Assembly: GCA_001942045.1 (NCBI GenBank)
Contig: MSTD01000054.1
Location: 1-34,888 of the forward strand
From: Mycolicibacterium porcinum
Lineage (GTDB): Bacteria > Actinomycetota > Actinomycetes > Mycobacteriales > Mycobacteriaceae
Direction: 5' to 3'
DNA length: 34,888 bases
The position numbers were made by a program, and so were the translations under genes. Below the pieces are notes generated by a model. The model saw only the letters and a list, made by a program, of their open reading frames with translations, did no database searches and was not told where the DNA came from. Of this stretch, positions 8,685 to 16,084 are shown one piece after another. Every line of letters begins with the position of its first letter. Position 1 is the stretch's first letter.

Positions 8685-9320
8685 ATGTCGCTCACGACAA
8701 TTCCCCGCCCCAAGTTCCTGCTCATCATCGGTCTTGCCACGGCCACCGTCGGCACGGCGGTCGCCTGCTCCCCTGCCGGCGATGCACCGAGCACGCCGTG
8801 GGTTGCCACGCCGTCCGCCTCGTCATCGGCCGCGGCGCCGAAATCACCCAAGTCGCAGGCATCCGACTACAGCCACCTGCTGCTCCAGGCCGAGGACGTC
8901 AGCATTCCGCCGGACACGTTCACGGCGCGGTCCAGCAACGTCAACCCCGATGGTCAGTCGGGGGCCAGCGCGCTGTTCGTCAATGCCGACGACACCCGGG
9001 CGATCGCCGACACGATCCTGATCTACCCCGATGTGGCGACCGCGACGGCGACGCTGAAGCAGGCCTCGGCGGCGGTGAGCACCATGGTCACCGGAGGCCA
9101 GCCGCAGCCGGTGCCGGTCGGGACGAACGGCACGGTGATCTCGGGGACGGCGCCCGACGGTAAGAAAGCCGTGACGCTGCTGATGTACACCCAGGGCCGC
9201 GCGGTGGTGCGCCTGGAGTTCGACAGCAACCCGGATGATCCGGTGTCACCGCAGACAGTGGCCAGTGTCGGACGGATGCAGCAGATTGCTCTGCGGATCG
9301 GACTTCCGGAGCGAGAGTAA
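8685..9320 (+). CDS. Putative lipoprotein of unknown function
   Basis: The 211-residue protein begins MSLTTIPRPKF, followed by a hydrophobic segment (12-26) and a lipobox-like AVAC with Cys28, then a Ser/Ala/Pro-rich linker (about 30-60) of the kind found in cell-wall-anchored mycobacterial lipoproteins. The rest (HLLLQAEDVSIPPDTFTARSS..., VGRMQQIALRIGLPERE) resembles a soluble extracytoplasmic domain seen in several mycobacterial exported proteins, but I cannot name the family. Residue -3 of the lipobox is Ala rather than the preferred Leu, so lipidation is probable, not certain. No ribosome-binding site is obvious before the ATG at 8685, and leaderless translation is possible. It is divergent from the carbonic-anhydrase-like gene (61-bp gap). 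Confidence 0.75.
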   Translation: MSLTTIPRPKFLLIIGLATATVGTAVACSPAGDAPSTPWVATPSASSSAAAPKSPKSQASDYSHLLLQAEDVSIPPDTFTARSSNVNPDGQSGASALFVNADDTRAIADTILIYPDVATATATLKQASAAVSTMVTGGQPQPVPVGTNGTVISGTAPDGKKAVTLLMYTQGRAVVRLEFDSNPDDPVSPQTVASVGRMQQIALRIGLPERE

Positions 9321-9384
9321 AAGCTGTTCACCCCGGGTATGCCCCAGGTCACGCCTCAATTATTGCCATCCGGACGCAAAAAAC

Positions 9385-9398
9385 TGTAACGTGTTCTA
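9385..9398 (+). promoter_or_regulatory. KstR operator of kshA
   Basis: TGTAACGTGTTCTA fits TnnAACnnGTTnnA at every fixed position and lies 29 nt before the kshA GTG start, in an AT-rich stretch likely to include the promoter. The left flank (TGT) is less symmetric than at the other two operators in this window, which might lower affinity. Confidence 0.9.
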
Positions 9399-9427
9399 GT
9401 TAAGAGCACCGATACGGGAGGCCCACC

Positions 9428-10591
9428 GTGACTACCGAACATGCCGGCATCAGAGAGATCGACACCGGCGCCCTGCCAGACCGCTACGCGCGGGGTTGGC
9501 ACTGCCTGGGACCGGTCAAGAACTTCCTTGACGGTCAGCCGCACTCCGTCGAGATATTCGGCACCAAGCTGGTCGTGTTCGCCGATTCCAAGGGCGAGTT
9601 GAAGGTCCTCGACGGCTACTGCCGGCACATGGGTGGCGACCTGTCGCAGGGCACCATCAAGGGCGACGAGGTGGCCTGCCCGTTCCACGATTGGCGCTGG
9701 GGCGGCGACGGCAAGTGCAAGCTCGTCCCCTACGCCAAGCGCACCCCGCGCCTGGCCCGCACCCGCGCCTGGCACACCGATGTCCGCGGTGGCCTGCTGT
9801 TCGTCTGGCACGACCACGAGGGCAACGATCCGCAGCCCGAGGTCCGGATCCCGGAGATCCCCGAAGCCGCCAGCGACGAGTGGACCGACTGGCAGTGGAA
9901 CTCGATGCTGATCGAGGGCAGCAACTGCCGCGAGATCATCGACAACGTCACCGACATGGCGCACTTCTTCTACATCCACTTCGGCCTGCCGACGTACTTC
10001 AAGAACGTCTTCGAGGGCCACATCGCCTCGCAGTACCTGCACAACGTCGGACGTCAGGACATCGGCGGCATGGGAACCCAGTACGGCGAGTCGCACCTGG
10101 ATTCCGAAGCCTCCTACTTCGGTCCGTCCTTCATGATCAACTGGCTGCACAACAACTACAGCGGTTACAAGGCCGAGTCGATCCTGATCAACTGCCACTA
10201 CCCGGTGACTCAGGATTCGTTCATGTTGCAGTGGGGCGTCATCGTCGAAAAGCCCAAGGGCATGGACGAGAAGACCACCCAGAAGCTGGCCAACGCGATG
10301 ACCGACGGGGTCAGCCAGGGCTTCCTGCAGGACGTGGAGATCTGGAAGCACAAGACCCGCATCGACAACCCGTTGCTGGTCGAGGAGGACGGCGCCGTCT
10401 ACCAGATGCGCCGCTGGTACCAGCAGTTCTACGTCGACGTCGCCGACATCACGCCGGATATGACCGACCGGTTCGAGATGGAGATCGACACCACCGCGGC
10501 CAACGAGAAGTGGCATGTGGAGGTCGAGGAGAACCTGAAGATCCAGGCCGAGCAGAAGGCGGCCGAGAAAGAAACCGCGCAGTCAAGCTGA
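9428..10591 (+). CDS. kshA: 3-ketosteroid 9alpha-hydroxylase, oxygenase subunit KshA
   Basis: The 387-residue Rieske oxygenase hydroxylates C9 of 3-ketosteroid CoA esters or androstadienedione, which leads to opening of ring B. The Rieske [2Fe-2S] ligands are Cys65-x-His67 and Cys84-x2-His87 (CRH...CPFH). The mononuclear iron site is in NVTDMAHFFYIHFGLP with His179 and His184; the third ligand, an Asp, lies further on. Length and sequence match KshA (Rv3526). It starts with GTG at 9428 behind GGGAGG. The reductase partner KshB is not in the window. A KstR operator precedes it, and the next gene overlaps its stop by one base. Confidence 0.96.
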   Translation: MTTEHAGIREIDTGALPDRYARGWHCLGPVKNFLDGQPHSVEIFGTKLVVFADSKGELKVLDGYCRHMGGDLSQGTIKGDEVACPFHDWRWGGDGKCKLVPYAKRTPRLARTRAWHTDVRGGLLFVWHDHEGNDPQPEVRIPEIPEAASDEWTDWQWNSMLIEGSNCREIIDNVTDMAHFFYIHFGLPTYFKNVFEGHIASQYLHNVGRQDIGGMGTQYGESHLDSEASYFGPSFMINWLHNNYSGYKAESILINCHYPVTQDSFMLQWGVIVEKPKGMDEKTTQKLANAMTDGVSQGFLQDVEIWKHKTRIDNPLLVEEDGAVYQMRRWYQQFYVDVADITPDMTDRFEMEIDTTAANEKWHVEVEENLKIQAEQKAAEKETAQSS

Positions 10592-11070
10592 TGACGACAC
10601 GCAACGAGCGGAGCCAGGCCCCCGACGTCGAGGACCTGGCTCGCTCGATGCTGTTGCTGCACGGTGGGCACGATGACGACGACCACCACGGCAGCGGTGC
10701 GGGCGCGGGTCCGTCCAGCGGATCATGGGCCAAGGCACCGAGTTTCGCGTCCGATCCGGAGCGCGCCGCGGCGGTCCGCGAGGCCAGCGCCCGCGACCGC
10801 GAGCGCTACCTGACGTCCGGCCTGGTGTCGGTGGATTGCCGGTTCTGTCATGTGGCCGTTCAGGTGAAAAAGCTCAGCGCAGAACACACTTCGGTGCAGT
10901 GGTCGTCTGAGGCCGTGCGGCGCTGCGCGACTTTCGAGGAAATCCGAGCCAACGGCGGAGATCCCGCCCGGGCCCGGTCCTGCCCGCGGCTGACCGACAG
11001 CATCAAACACGCGGTGGCCGAAGGGTGCCTGGAGGAGGTTTCCTCGGCGCCCTCCCCCGGCGACGGCTGA
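10591..11070 (+). CDS. Small Cys/His-rich protein coupled to kshA (Rv3527-like)
   Basis: The ATG at 10591 shares a base with the kshA stop (TGATG). The product has 159 residues and no family that I recognise. Residues 24-34 form a His/Asp-rich patch (HGGHDDDDHHG), followed by a Gly/Ser-rich linker. The C-terminal half has an ordered set of cysteines: DCRFCH, then RRC, then RSCP, then EGC. This pattern suggests metal binding, possibly zinc or iron, but nothing proves it. Rv3527, in the same place beside kshA, is the likely counterpart and is also uncharacterised. Coupling to KshA makes a role in assembling or supplying the oxygenase conceivable. A 20-bp perfect hairpin follows 17 nt after the stop. 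Confidence 0.8.
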   Translation: MTTRNERSQAPDVEDLARSMLLLHGGHDDDDHHGSGAGAGPSSGSWAKAPSFASDPERAAAVREASARDRERYLTSGLVSVDCRFCHVAVQVKKLSAEHTSVQWSSEAVRRCATFEEIRANGGDPARARSCPRLTDSIKHAVAEGCLEEVSSAPSPGDG

Positions 11071-11087
11071 CTGTCCTCTCGAGCGAT

Positions 11088-11130
11088 TTGTGCACGGTTT
11101 TCCGCGGCTGCCGCGGAAAACCGTGCACAA
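11088..11130. terminator. Perfect 20-bp hairpin terminator between convergent genes
   Basis: Bases 11088-11107 pair perfectly with 11111-11130 around a 3-nt loop (CTG). The hairpin sits between the convergent stops of the Rv3527-like and sulfotransferase genes. The stem includes TTTTCC/GGAAAA but no trailing U-tract. It is most likely a bidirectional terminator. Confidence 0.85.
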
Positions 11131-11146
11131 GTCACATGAAACCGGA

Positions 11147-12298
11147 CTAGAGCCCCTTGAACCGCTCCTGGACCGCCTCGGAGGTCAACCCGTAGTCGGC
11201 CAGTGAGTAGGTGTGCTTCGGCGCGCGCGGGCCCTGCTGGCTGGCTGTGTGACTGTCGACCATCGCCTGGCGGGCGGCATCGGTGAAGTCCAGCCCGAAT
11301 GTGCGGTAGATGCCTTCGACGGCACCGATCGGGTCCTTGATGAACTCGAAGTAGTCCACATCGCAGAATTGGGCCGGATCATGCTTGGCCCGTTCGGCAT
11401 TGAACAACTCCAGCCCGCGCGACCAGGTCTCCATCGCGTCCTCGCCGATCACGTTCCCGGTGAACGTGTTGGACCAGCCCGCGGTCGTGTGCTGCGACAG
11501 CGAGCACATCGAGGCCATGATGGTCTCGGCCGGCCGGTGGCACTGGACCACCAGTGCGTCCGGGTACACCTTGAACAGCGCGTCCAGCGCGAACAGGTGG
11601 CTGGGGTTCTTGAGGACCCAACGCTTTTCGGGCTCGTTCAGGCCGATCAGCTGCAGGTTCTTGCGGTGCCGCTGGTAGGACTTGGTCCAGTCCTGACGGG
11701 CCAGCCACTGCGAGTAGGTCGGGACGTGTGCCAGCGTCTCGTAGGACACCGAGTGCAATGACTGGCGTAGCAGCTGCCAGCATTCCTCGACCTCGTCCGC
11801 GGTCATGTAGTGCAGACCCGTGTAATCCGGGTTCTCCTCGTGCGCCTGCTTGAACCGGGCATCGAGCGCACTGAAAACCGGGTTGTCCGGCCAGGTTTCC
11901 CGCGGCGGGCGCGGCTGCGGGAACTCCGCCAGCCACATCTCCAAACCCTGGTGCATCGGGTCAGCGGTCAGGAGCCGGTGGATCACGGTGGTCCCGGTGC
12001 GCGGCAGGCCGGTGACGAAGATCGGCCGCTCGATCGGCACCTCGACGTGCTGCGGGTACTGCTTGAACGCGGCTTCCGAGACGAGGCGGGCCACCAGCGC
12101 GTTCCGGGTGAAGAACCGTTGCATCTTGCTGCCGAGCTCGGTCAGGTCCGCGTCGCGCTGGTAGGACTCCAACAGCACCCCGAGCGCTTCGAGGTAGTTG
12201 TCGTCGTCGGTGCCGAAATCGTCCAGACCGCAGGCCTTCACCGCCGAGGCGTGCAGATCCTCGACGGTGCCGACGTTGGTGCGTGGGGTGGTGCTCAT
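11147..12298 (-). CDS. Sulfotransferase-family protein (Rv3529c-like)
   Basis: The 383-residue protein has the PAPS-binding 5'-phosphosulfate loop FVTGLPRTGTTVIHRLL (P-loop at 96-104), followed by a conserved WVLKNPSHLFALDALFKVYPDALVVQCHRP segment that corresponds to the 3'-phosphate-binding region. This identifies the Sulfotransf_3 group. Mycobacterial members act on lipids or are uncharacterised; the acceptor is unknown. It is the last gene of a three-gene minus-strand operon controlled by a KstR operator, and its ATG overlaps the stop of the SDR gene (ATGA), so a steroid-type acceptor is a reasonable but unproven inference. Confidence 0.85.
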   Translation of the reverse strand: MSTTPRTNVGTVEDLHASAVKACGLDDFGTDDDNYLEALGVLLESYQRDADLTELGSKMQRFFTRNALVARLVSEAAFKQYPQHVEVPIERPIFVTGLPRTGTTVIHRLLTADPMHQGLEMWLAEFPQPRPPRETWPDNPVFSALDARFKQAHEENPDYTGLHYMTADEVEECWQLLRQSLHSVSYETLAHVPTYSQWLARQDWTKSYQRHRKNLQLIGLNEPEKRWVLKNPSHLFALDALFKVYPDALVVQCHRPAETIMASMCSLSQHTTAGWSNTFTGNVIGEDAMETWSRGLELFNAERAKHDPAQFCDVDYFEFIKDPIGAVEGIYRTFGLDFTDAARQAMVDSHTASQQGPRAPKHTYSLADYGLTSEAVQERFKGL

Positions 12299-13077
12299 GC
12301 CTTGTATTCTCCGCAGTTCACATCGAGGGCCTGGCCGGTGATCCCGCTGGACAGATCGCTGGCCATGAACAGGATCGCCGAGGCCACTTCGTCCTCGGTC
12401 GGCAGCCGCTTGAGGTCGGACCCGGCCGCCGACGCGTTGTAGATCTGTTCCACGGTGGTGCCGTACTTCTGCGCCTGGTGGTTGAAGTAACCCTCCAGAG
12501 TTTCACCCCAGATGTAGCCGGGCATTACCGAGTTGACCCGAATGCCCTTCTCCCCCAGTTCGGTTGCCAGGGTCTGCGACATGGCCAGCAACGCCGACTT
12601 GGCCATCTTGTAGGCGCCGTACTTGGCCTGCGAATGCCGCACGACCATCGAATTGACGTTCACCACGGAGCCTTTGGCTGCTTCCAGGGCCGGGGTGAAG
12701 CCCTGGGTCATGCGCAGGGCGCCGAACACGGTCAGCTCGATCGCATCCCGCATGTGCTCGAAGGTGGTGTTCGCGAACGGCTTCATCGACGGCACCCGGA
12801 ACGCGTTGTTGATCAACACGTCGGCCTTGCCGTACTCCTCCATGGTGCGGGCCACCACGTTGGCGACCTGTTCCTCGTCGGTGATGTCGGTGCCCACCGC
12901 GAGCGCTCGACGGCCCAGCGCCGTCACCTCTTTGGCCACGTCCTCGAGCCGCTCCACCGTGCGGGCGGCCAATACGAGGTCGGCGCCGTTCTCCGCGCAT
13001 CGGCGGGCCAGCGTCGTCCCGAGCCCGGGCCCGACACCGCTGATCACCACTACCTTGCCGTCGAGAAGTTCACTCAT
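12295..13077 (-). CDS. Short-chain dehydrogenase/reductase (Rv3530c-like)
   Basis: A classical SDR of 260 residues. The Rossmann loop SGVGPGLG spans 13-20, NNAF is at 91-94, the catalytic Ser143 lies in VNSM, and Tyr156/Lys160 form the YxxxK pair. The C-terminal SGITGQALDVNCGEY is typical. It is predicted to be an NAD(P)-dependent hydroxysteroid or hydroxyacyl dehydrogenase. The ATG at 13077 gives the same length as Rv3530c; an in-frame start at 13140 would overlap the upstream gene. The gap to the upstream stop is 1 nt and the overlap with the sulfotransferase is 4 nt. Confidence 0.9.
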   Translation of the reverse strand: MSELLDGKVVVISGVGPGLGTTLARRCAENGADLVLAARTVERLEDVAKEVTALGRRALAVGTDITDEEQVANVVARTMEEYGKADVLINNAFRVPSMKPFANTTFEHMRDAIELTVFGALRMTQGFTPALEAAKGSVVNVNSMVVRHSQAKYGAYKMAKSALLAMSQTLATELGEKGIRVNSVMPGYIWGETLEGYFNHQAQKYGTTVEQIYNASAAGSDLKRLPTEDEVASAILFMASDLSSGITGQALDVNCGEYKA

Positions 13078-13078
13078 A

Positions 13079-14206
13079 TCAGCCCACCATTCTCTCGCCA
13101 ATAAGCTTTTGACGCAGCGCGATTCGCGCTCGCCAATCATCTTCGGAAATCTTGTTGCTCTCGTAGTACGGCAGCTTCTCGGGCACCGAACCGATGTCCA
13201 CCAACTCCACCGTCGGCCCGTCCTCGGCGGTCAGCTCCCGCGAGACCCGCTGCCAACGGAACTGGAGATATCCCTTGCCGTGGCCCAGCGTCTCGCACCA
13301 GTTGGTCACGCCCGGGTTCGCGTCGGACACCACGATGCGGATCTTGCCGTCCGGGTCGGCCTGCGCCTGCGTGCCGTTCAGCGAGGTCTGGTGGTTGATG
13401 TAGTCCAGAGAGATGTACCAGAGGCTTCCCAGCTGGAAGCCCAGGTAAGGCGCATCCGACACCGGCAGCGTGATGACCATCGCCTGGTCCGGCGTCATGT
13501 CGTAATGCCCGACCGACGAGTACTGGGTGGCCAGCCCACCGGGGGTCAGGCGGGGCGCGGTGAGCGTGTTGACCGGCAGGTTGTCGTAGAACCACTTCGG
13601 GAACTGCAGCCAGGTCTTGACCCGTTGCACGAGTTGCTTTCCGGCCGTGGCGTAACGCTTCTCGATGAGTTCCTTCGTCAGCGGGGCCGGCGCCGTGCCT
13701 GCGGTGTCGGTGCGCGAGATCGCGAATGAGCCGCGCTGGGCCGACCAGTCGTTGTAGACCTCCCGGATCACCAACTGTGACGGCGTCGCCGGGGTGAACC
13801 GCCACTCGAACGTCCCGTCCGCGGCGATGTCCAGCTTGCGATCGTCGAACGCGGTCTCGCTGTCGGGCACGTTCTCGTCGGTGTACTCGCCGCCGAGCAA
13901 CTGGAAGCTGACGTCGGTGGTGGTGCCCCGCTTTCCGGTGACGACGTACTCGTGCCCGGGCTGGACGCGGGTGCCGAAGTACATGGTGTCGGGGTTGTCC
14001 AGGCCCATCTTGGTGAACGGCCCGGTCCCGCTGTGCAGGAAGGGGTGGTCGCGGTCGTAGTCGAATGCGACGTGCGTGCACGCGGCGATACATCCGGCCA
14101 GGTACTGCAGCCCCTCCAGGAGATCGGCTTCCGATTCGATGAAGGGAGCGGCGGTCACCAGGCGCTCAGCCTCGGCGATGGCGTCGACGAATGGTTGTGA
14201 GTACAT
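13079..14206 (-). CDS. DUF1214/DUF1254-like conserved protein (Rv3531c-like)
   Basis: The 375-residue protein starts at the ATG at 14206 (MYSQPFVDAIAEAERL), a length equal to Rv3531c as remembered. A 395-codon reading from 14266 is possible but leaves no room for a 5' leader next to the KstR operator. The C-terminal half (GGLATQYSSVGHYDMTPDQAMVITLPVSDAPYLGFQLGSLWYISLDY...) resembles the DUF1214 fold; an enzymatic role is unknown and no catalytic motif was identified. It is the first gene of the KstR-headed minus-strand operon with the SDR and the sulfotransferase. No signal peptide is visible. Confidence 0.82.
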   Translation of the reverse strand: MYSQPFVDAIAEAERLVTAAPFIESEADLLEGLQYLAGCIAACTHVAFDYDRDHPFLHSGTGPFTKMGLDNPDTMYFGTRVQPGHEYVVTGKRGTTTDVSFQLLGGEYTDENVPDSETAFDDRKLDIAADGTFEWRFTPATPSQLVIREVYNDWSAQRGSFAISRTDTAGTAPAPLTKELIEKRYATAGKQLVQRVKTWLQFPKWFYDNLPVNTLTAPRLTPGGLATQYSSVGHYDMTPDQAMVITLPVSDAPYLGFQLGSLWYISLDYINHQTSLNGTQAQADPDGKIRIVVSDANPGVTNWCETLGHGKGYLQFRWQRVSRELTAEDGPTVELVDIGSVPEKLPYYESNKISEDDWRARIALRQKLIGERMVG

Positions 14207-14266
14207 CCAGCATCTGCTCTCTCGGTCCAATATTGAACCGCAGTGGTAGAGTTTCCTACCTGACAC

Positions 14267-14280
14267 TAGAACGCGTTCTA
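14267..14280. promoter_or_regulatory. KstR operator between the Rv3531c-like operon and the IclR gene
   Basis: TAGAACGCGTTCTA is a perfect 14-bp palindrome and matches TnnAACnnGTTnnA exactly. It lies 60 nt upstream of the minus-strand ATG at 14206 and 37 nt upstream of the plus-strand ATG at 14318, so it can control both. Confidence 0.94.
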
Positions 14281-14317
14281 AATCGAGTCAACGGCGGCTT
14301 TAGTCCAGGGAGGTCCG

Positions 14318-15223
14318 ATGCCAGACGACGAGCCGGCCGGCCGCGCCTCGCCGCCCACTGCCCGGGTGGTGGCCATCCTGGACTTCCTGTCCCGCCATCC
14401 CCAGCAGCGGTTCGGACTGTCCGAGCTCACCCGTCGGGTCGGGCTGAGCAAGCCGACCTGCCTGGGAATCCTCAGCACGCTCACCGATTCGGGTTACCTG
14501 ATCCGCGACAGCGCCGACAAGACATATCGACTCGGACCGAGCCTCATCTCACTGGGACAGGCCGCCCAGGAGTCCATGCGCGTCAACCCGGCTGCTCGCG
14601 CCGAACTGCGCGCGCTGTCGGCCGCTTTCGACACCTCCGCGGGCCTGACCGCCGTCGTCGACGACCGGATCACCGTGCTCGAGGTGGTCGGTCCGCCCGG
14701 GCGGGACGCCGGGGTTCGGGTCGGACAGAGCTATCCGTTCGCCCCGCCGGTCGGCCTGATGTTCGTGCTGTGGGACGACGACGCCCTGCGCGCCTGGTTG
14801 GCCAAGGCACCCACCATCCCGCTGCGCACCGAATCCGCGCGGCTGCACCGCGTGATCGACAACTGCCGCGCCGACGGGTATCTGGTGGAACGCCTGACCC
14901 CCGGCGGCCGCCGGCTCTACGCACTGATGGCCGGGATGTCGACCAACCTTCCCGACGAGCTACGTGCGCTGCTCAGTGAGCTGGTCTCCGATATCGGCGA
15001 GCGGGTGTACCTGCGCGACGAGGAACCGGGCGGTCGTACCCGGCATGACATCAGCGTGATCTCCGCGCCGGTGTTCGACCACTACCAGCGTCAGGTCATG
15101 GCAGCGTCACTGCACATCGGAACGGCCTTGACGGACAAGGAGATCAGCGAGCGGGCGCGCGCGCTCGTGGCGACCGCCGATGCGCTGACCGAGCAACTGG
15201 GCGGGGTCAAGCCGAGGCTCTGA
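14318..15223 (+). CDS. IclR-family transcriptional regulator
   Basis: The 301-residue protein has an N-terminal winged helix (about 15-75: RVVAILDFLSRHPQQRFGLSELTRRVGLSKPTCLGILSTLTDSGYLIRD, then KTYRLGPSLI) and a C-terminal effector-binding domain (about 85-260), as in IclR regulators. The wing motif and the linker helix fit the family well. It starts with ATG at 14318 behind GGGAGGT. Because a perfect KstR operator lies just upstream, its expression is probably sterol-induced; its targets are unknown. It is the last gene before the lipid/lipopeptide half and ends 7 bp from the stop of a convergent hydrolase. Confidence 0.9.
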   Translation: MPDDEPAGRASPPTARVVAILDFLSRHPQQRFGLSELTRRVGLSKPTCLGILSTLTDSGYLIRDSADKTYRLGPSLISLGQAAQESMRVNPAARAELRALSAAFDTSAGLTAVVDDRITVLEVVGPPGRDAGVRVGQSYPFAPPVGLMFVLWDDDALRAWLAKAPTIPLRTESARLHRVIDNCRADGYLVERLTPGGRRLYALMAGMSTNLPDELRALLSELVSDIGERVYLRDEEPGGRTRHDISVISAPVFDHYQRQVMAASLHIGTALTDKEISERARALVATADALTEQLGGVKPRL

Positions 15224-15230
15224 CGCCGGG

Positions 15231-16034
15231 TCAGCGAGCGGGGCTGCCGAAGAACTTGAGGATCGTCGAGTTCACCTCGTCGGGTCGTTCAAGGAAACCA
15301 AGATGACCCGCATCAGCAATTTCGCGGTACTGCCCGTTCGGAATTGCTTGCGCCACCTCGGCACCCAGATGCGGGGGCATAACGAGATCGTCGGCGAATC
15401 CGATCACCAGCACCGGGGTGGTGATCGAGCGGTACGCGGGCAACCTGTCAGTGCGCGGGGCGACGTCATATTGGGCGCGCACCCCGGGGGTCGGCTTCGT
15501 CGGCCACATGGTGAAGGTGTCAATCCAGTCCCCGGACAACCGGTCGTCGTTCAAGGTCTTCGGGGAAAAGTTCTCCAGCAGACGGAGTTTGGCTTCGAAG
15601 GTGGACGGCAGTTGAACACCCGCGCGAGCCAGGTCCTCCTCGGCCTGGCGAAAGAATTCGCGGGTGCGGTCATGCCGACCGCGAGTGGCGAGCAATGCGG
15701 CTTGGGTGACCAATTCAGGGTGGGTCAGCATCAATTCCTGTGCGATGTATGAACCCATCGACACAGCCACGATCCGCACCGGACCACCGACCACCTTCTT
15801 GATCAGCTGCGCCGTATCAGCAACCATCGTTTCGGTGGTGAAGTCGTCCGAGTGGGCGGTCGCCCCCACCCCTCTGTTGTCGAACGTGATGGCGCGATAA
15901 CCTGCCGCCAGGAATGCGGGTACCTGGTGGAGCGCCCAGGTACGCCCCACACCGCCCTGGCCGGCAATGAAAAGCACGGGGTCTCCGCTGCCACGATCTT
16001 CATATGTCAACTCAAGAATGGACGTATCCTCCAC
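15231..16034 (-). CDS. Alpha/beta hydrolase linked to the FAAL
   Basis: The 267-residue protein has the alpha/beta-hydrolase order: oxyanion region LFIAGQGGVGRTW (21-33), FDNRGVG (51-57), nucleophile elbow AVSMGS with Ser92, acid GFADDLVMP (Asp215/216) and His244 in DAGHLGF. A cap domain lies between about 125 and 185. There is no signal peptide, so it is cytosolic. It is 50 bp downstream of the FAAL on the same strand. A type-II-thioesterase-like or acyl-releasing role for the neighbouring PKS, which lacks a TE, is an inference; a general esterase is equally possible. The start is GTG at 16034 without a strong ribosome-binding site. Confidence 0.85.
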   Translation of the reverse strand: MEDTSILELTYEDRGSGDPVLFIAGQGGVGRTWALHQVPAFLAAGYRAITFDNRGVGATAHSDDFTTETMVADTAQLIKKVVGGPVRIVAVSMGSYIAQELMLTHPELVTQAALLATRGRHDRTREFFRQAEEDLARAGVQLPSTFEAKLRLLENFSPKTLNDDRLSGDWIDTFTMWPTKPTPGVRAQYDVAPRTDRLPAYRSITTPVLVIGFADDLVMPPHLGAEVAQAIPNGQYREIADAGHLGFLERPDEVNSTILKFFGSPAR

Positions 16035-16084
16035 TCGCTCAGGGTAACTCGCGATCAGACCGACGTGTCGGTCAACGACCGAAC

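Noticed and set aside
12283..13729. Two long plus-strand frames opposite the SDR and DUF1214-like genes
   Set aside because: The minus-strand genes have clear family motifs and tight operon spacing; the plus frames show only low-complexity composition.
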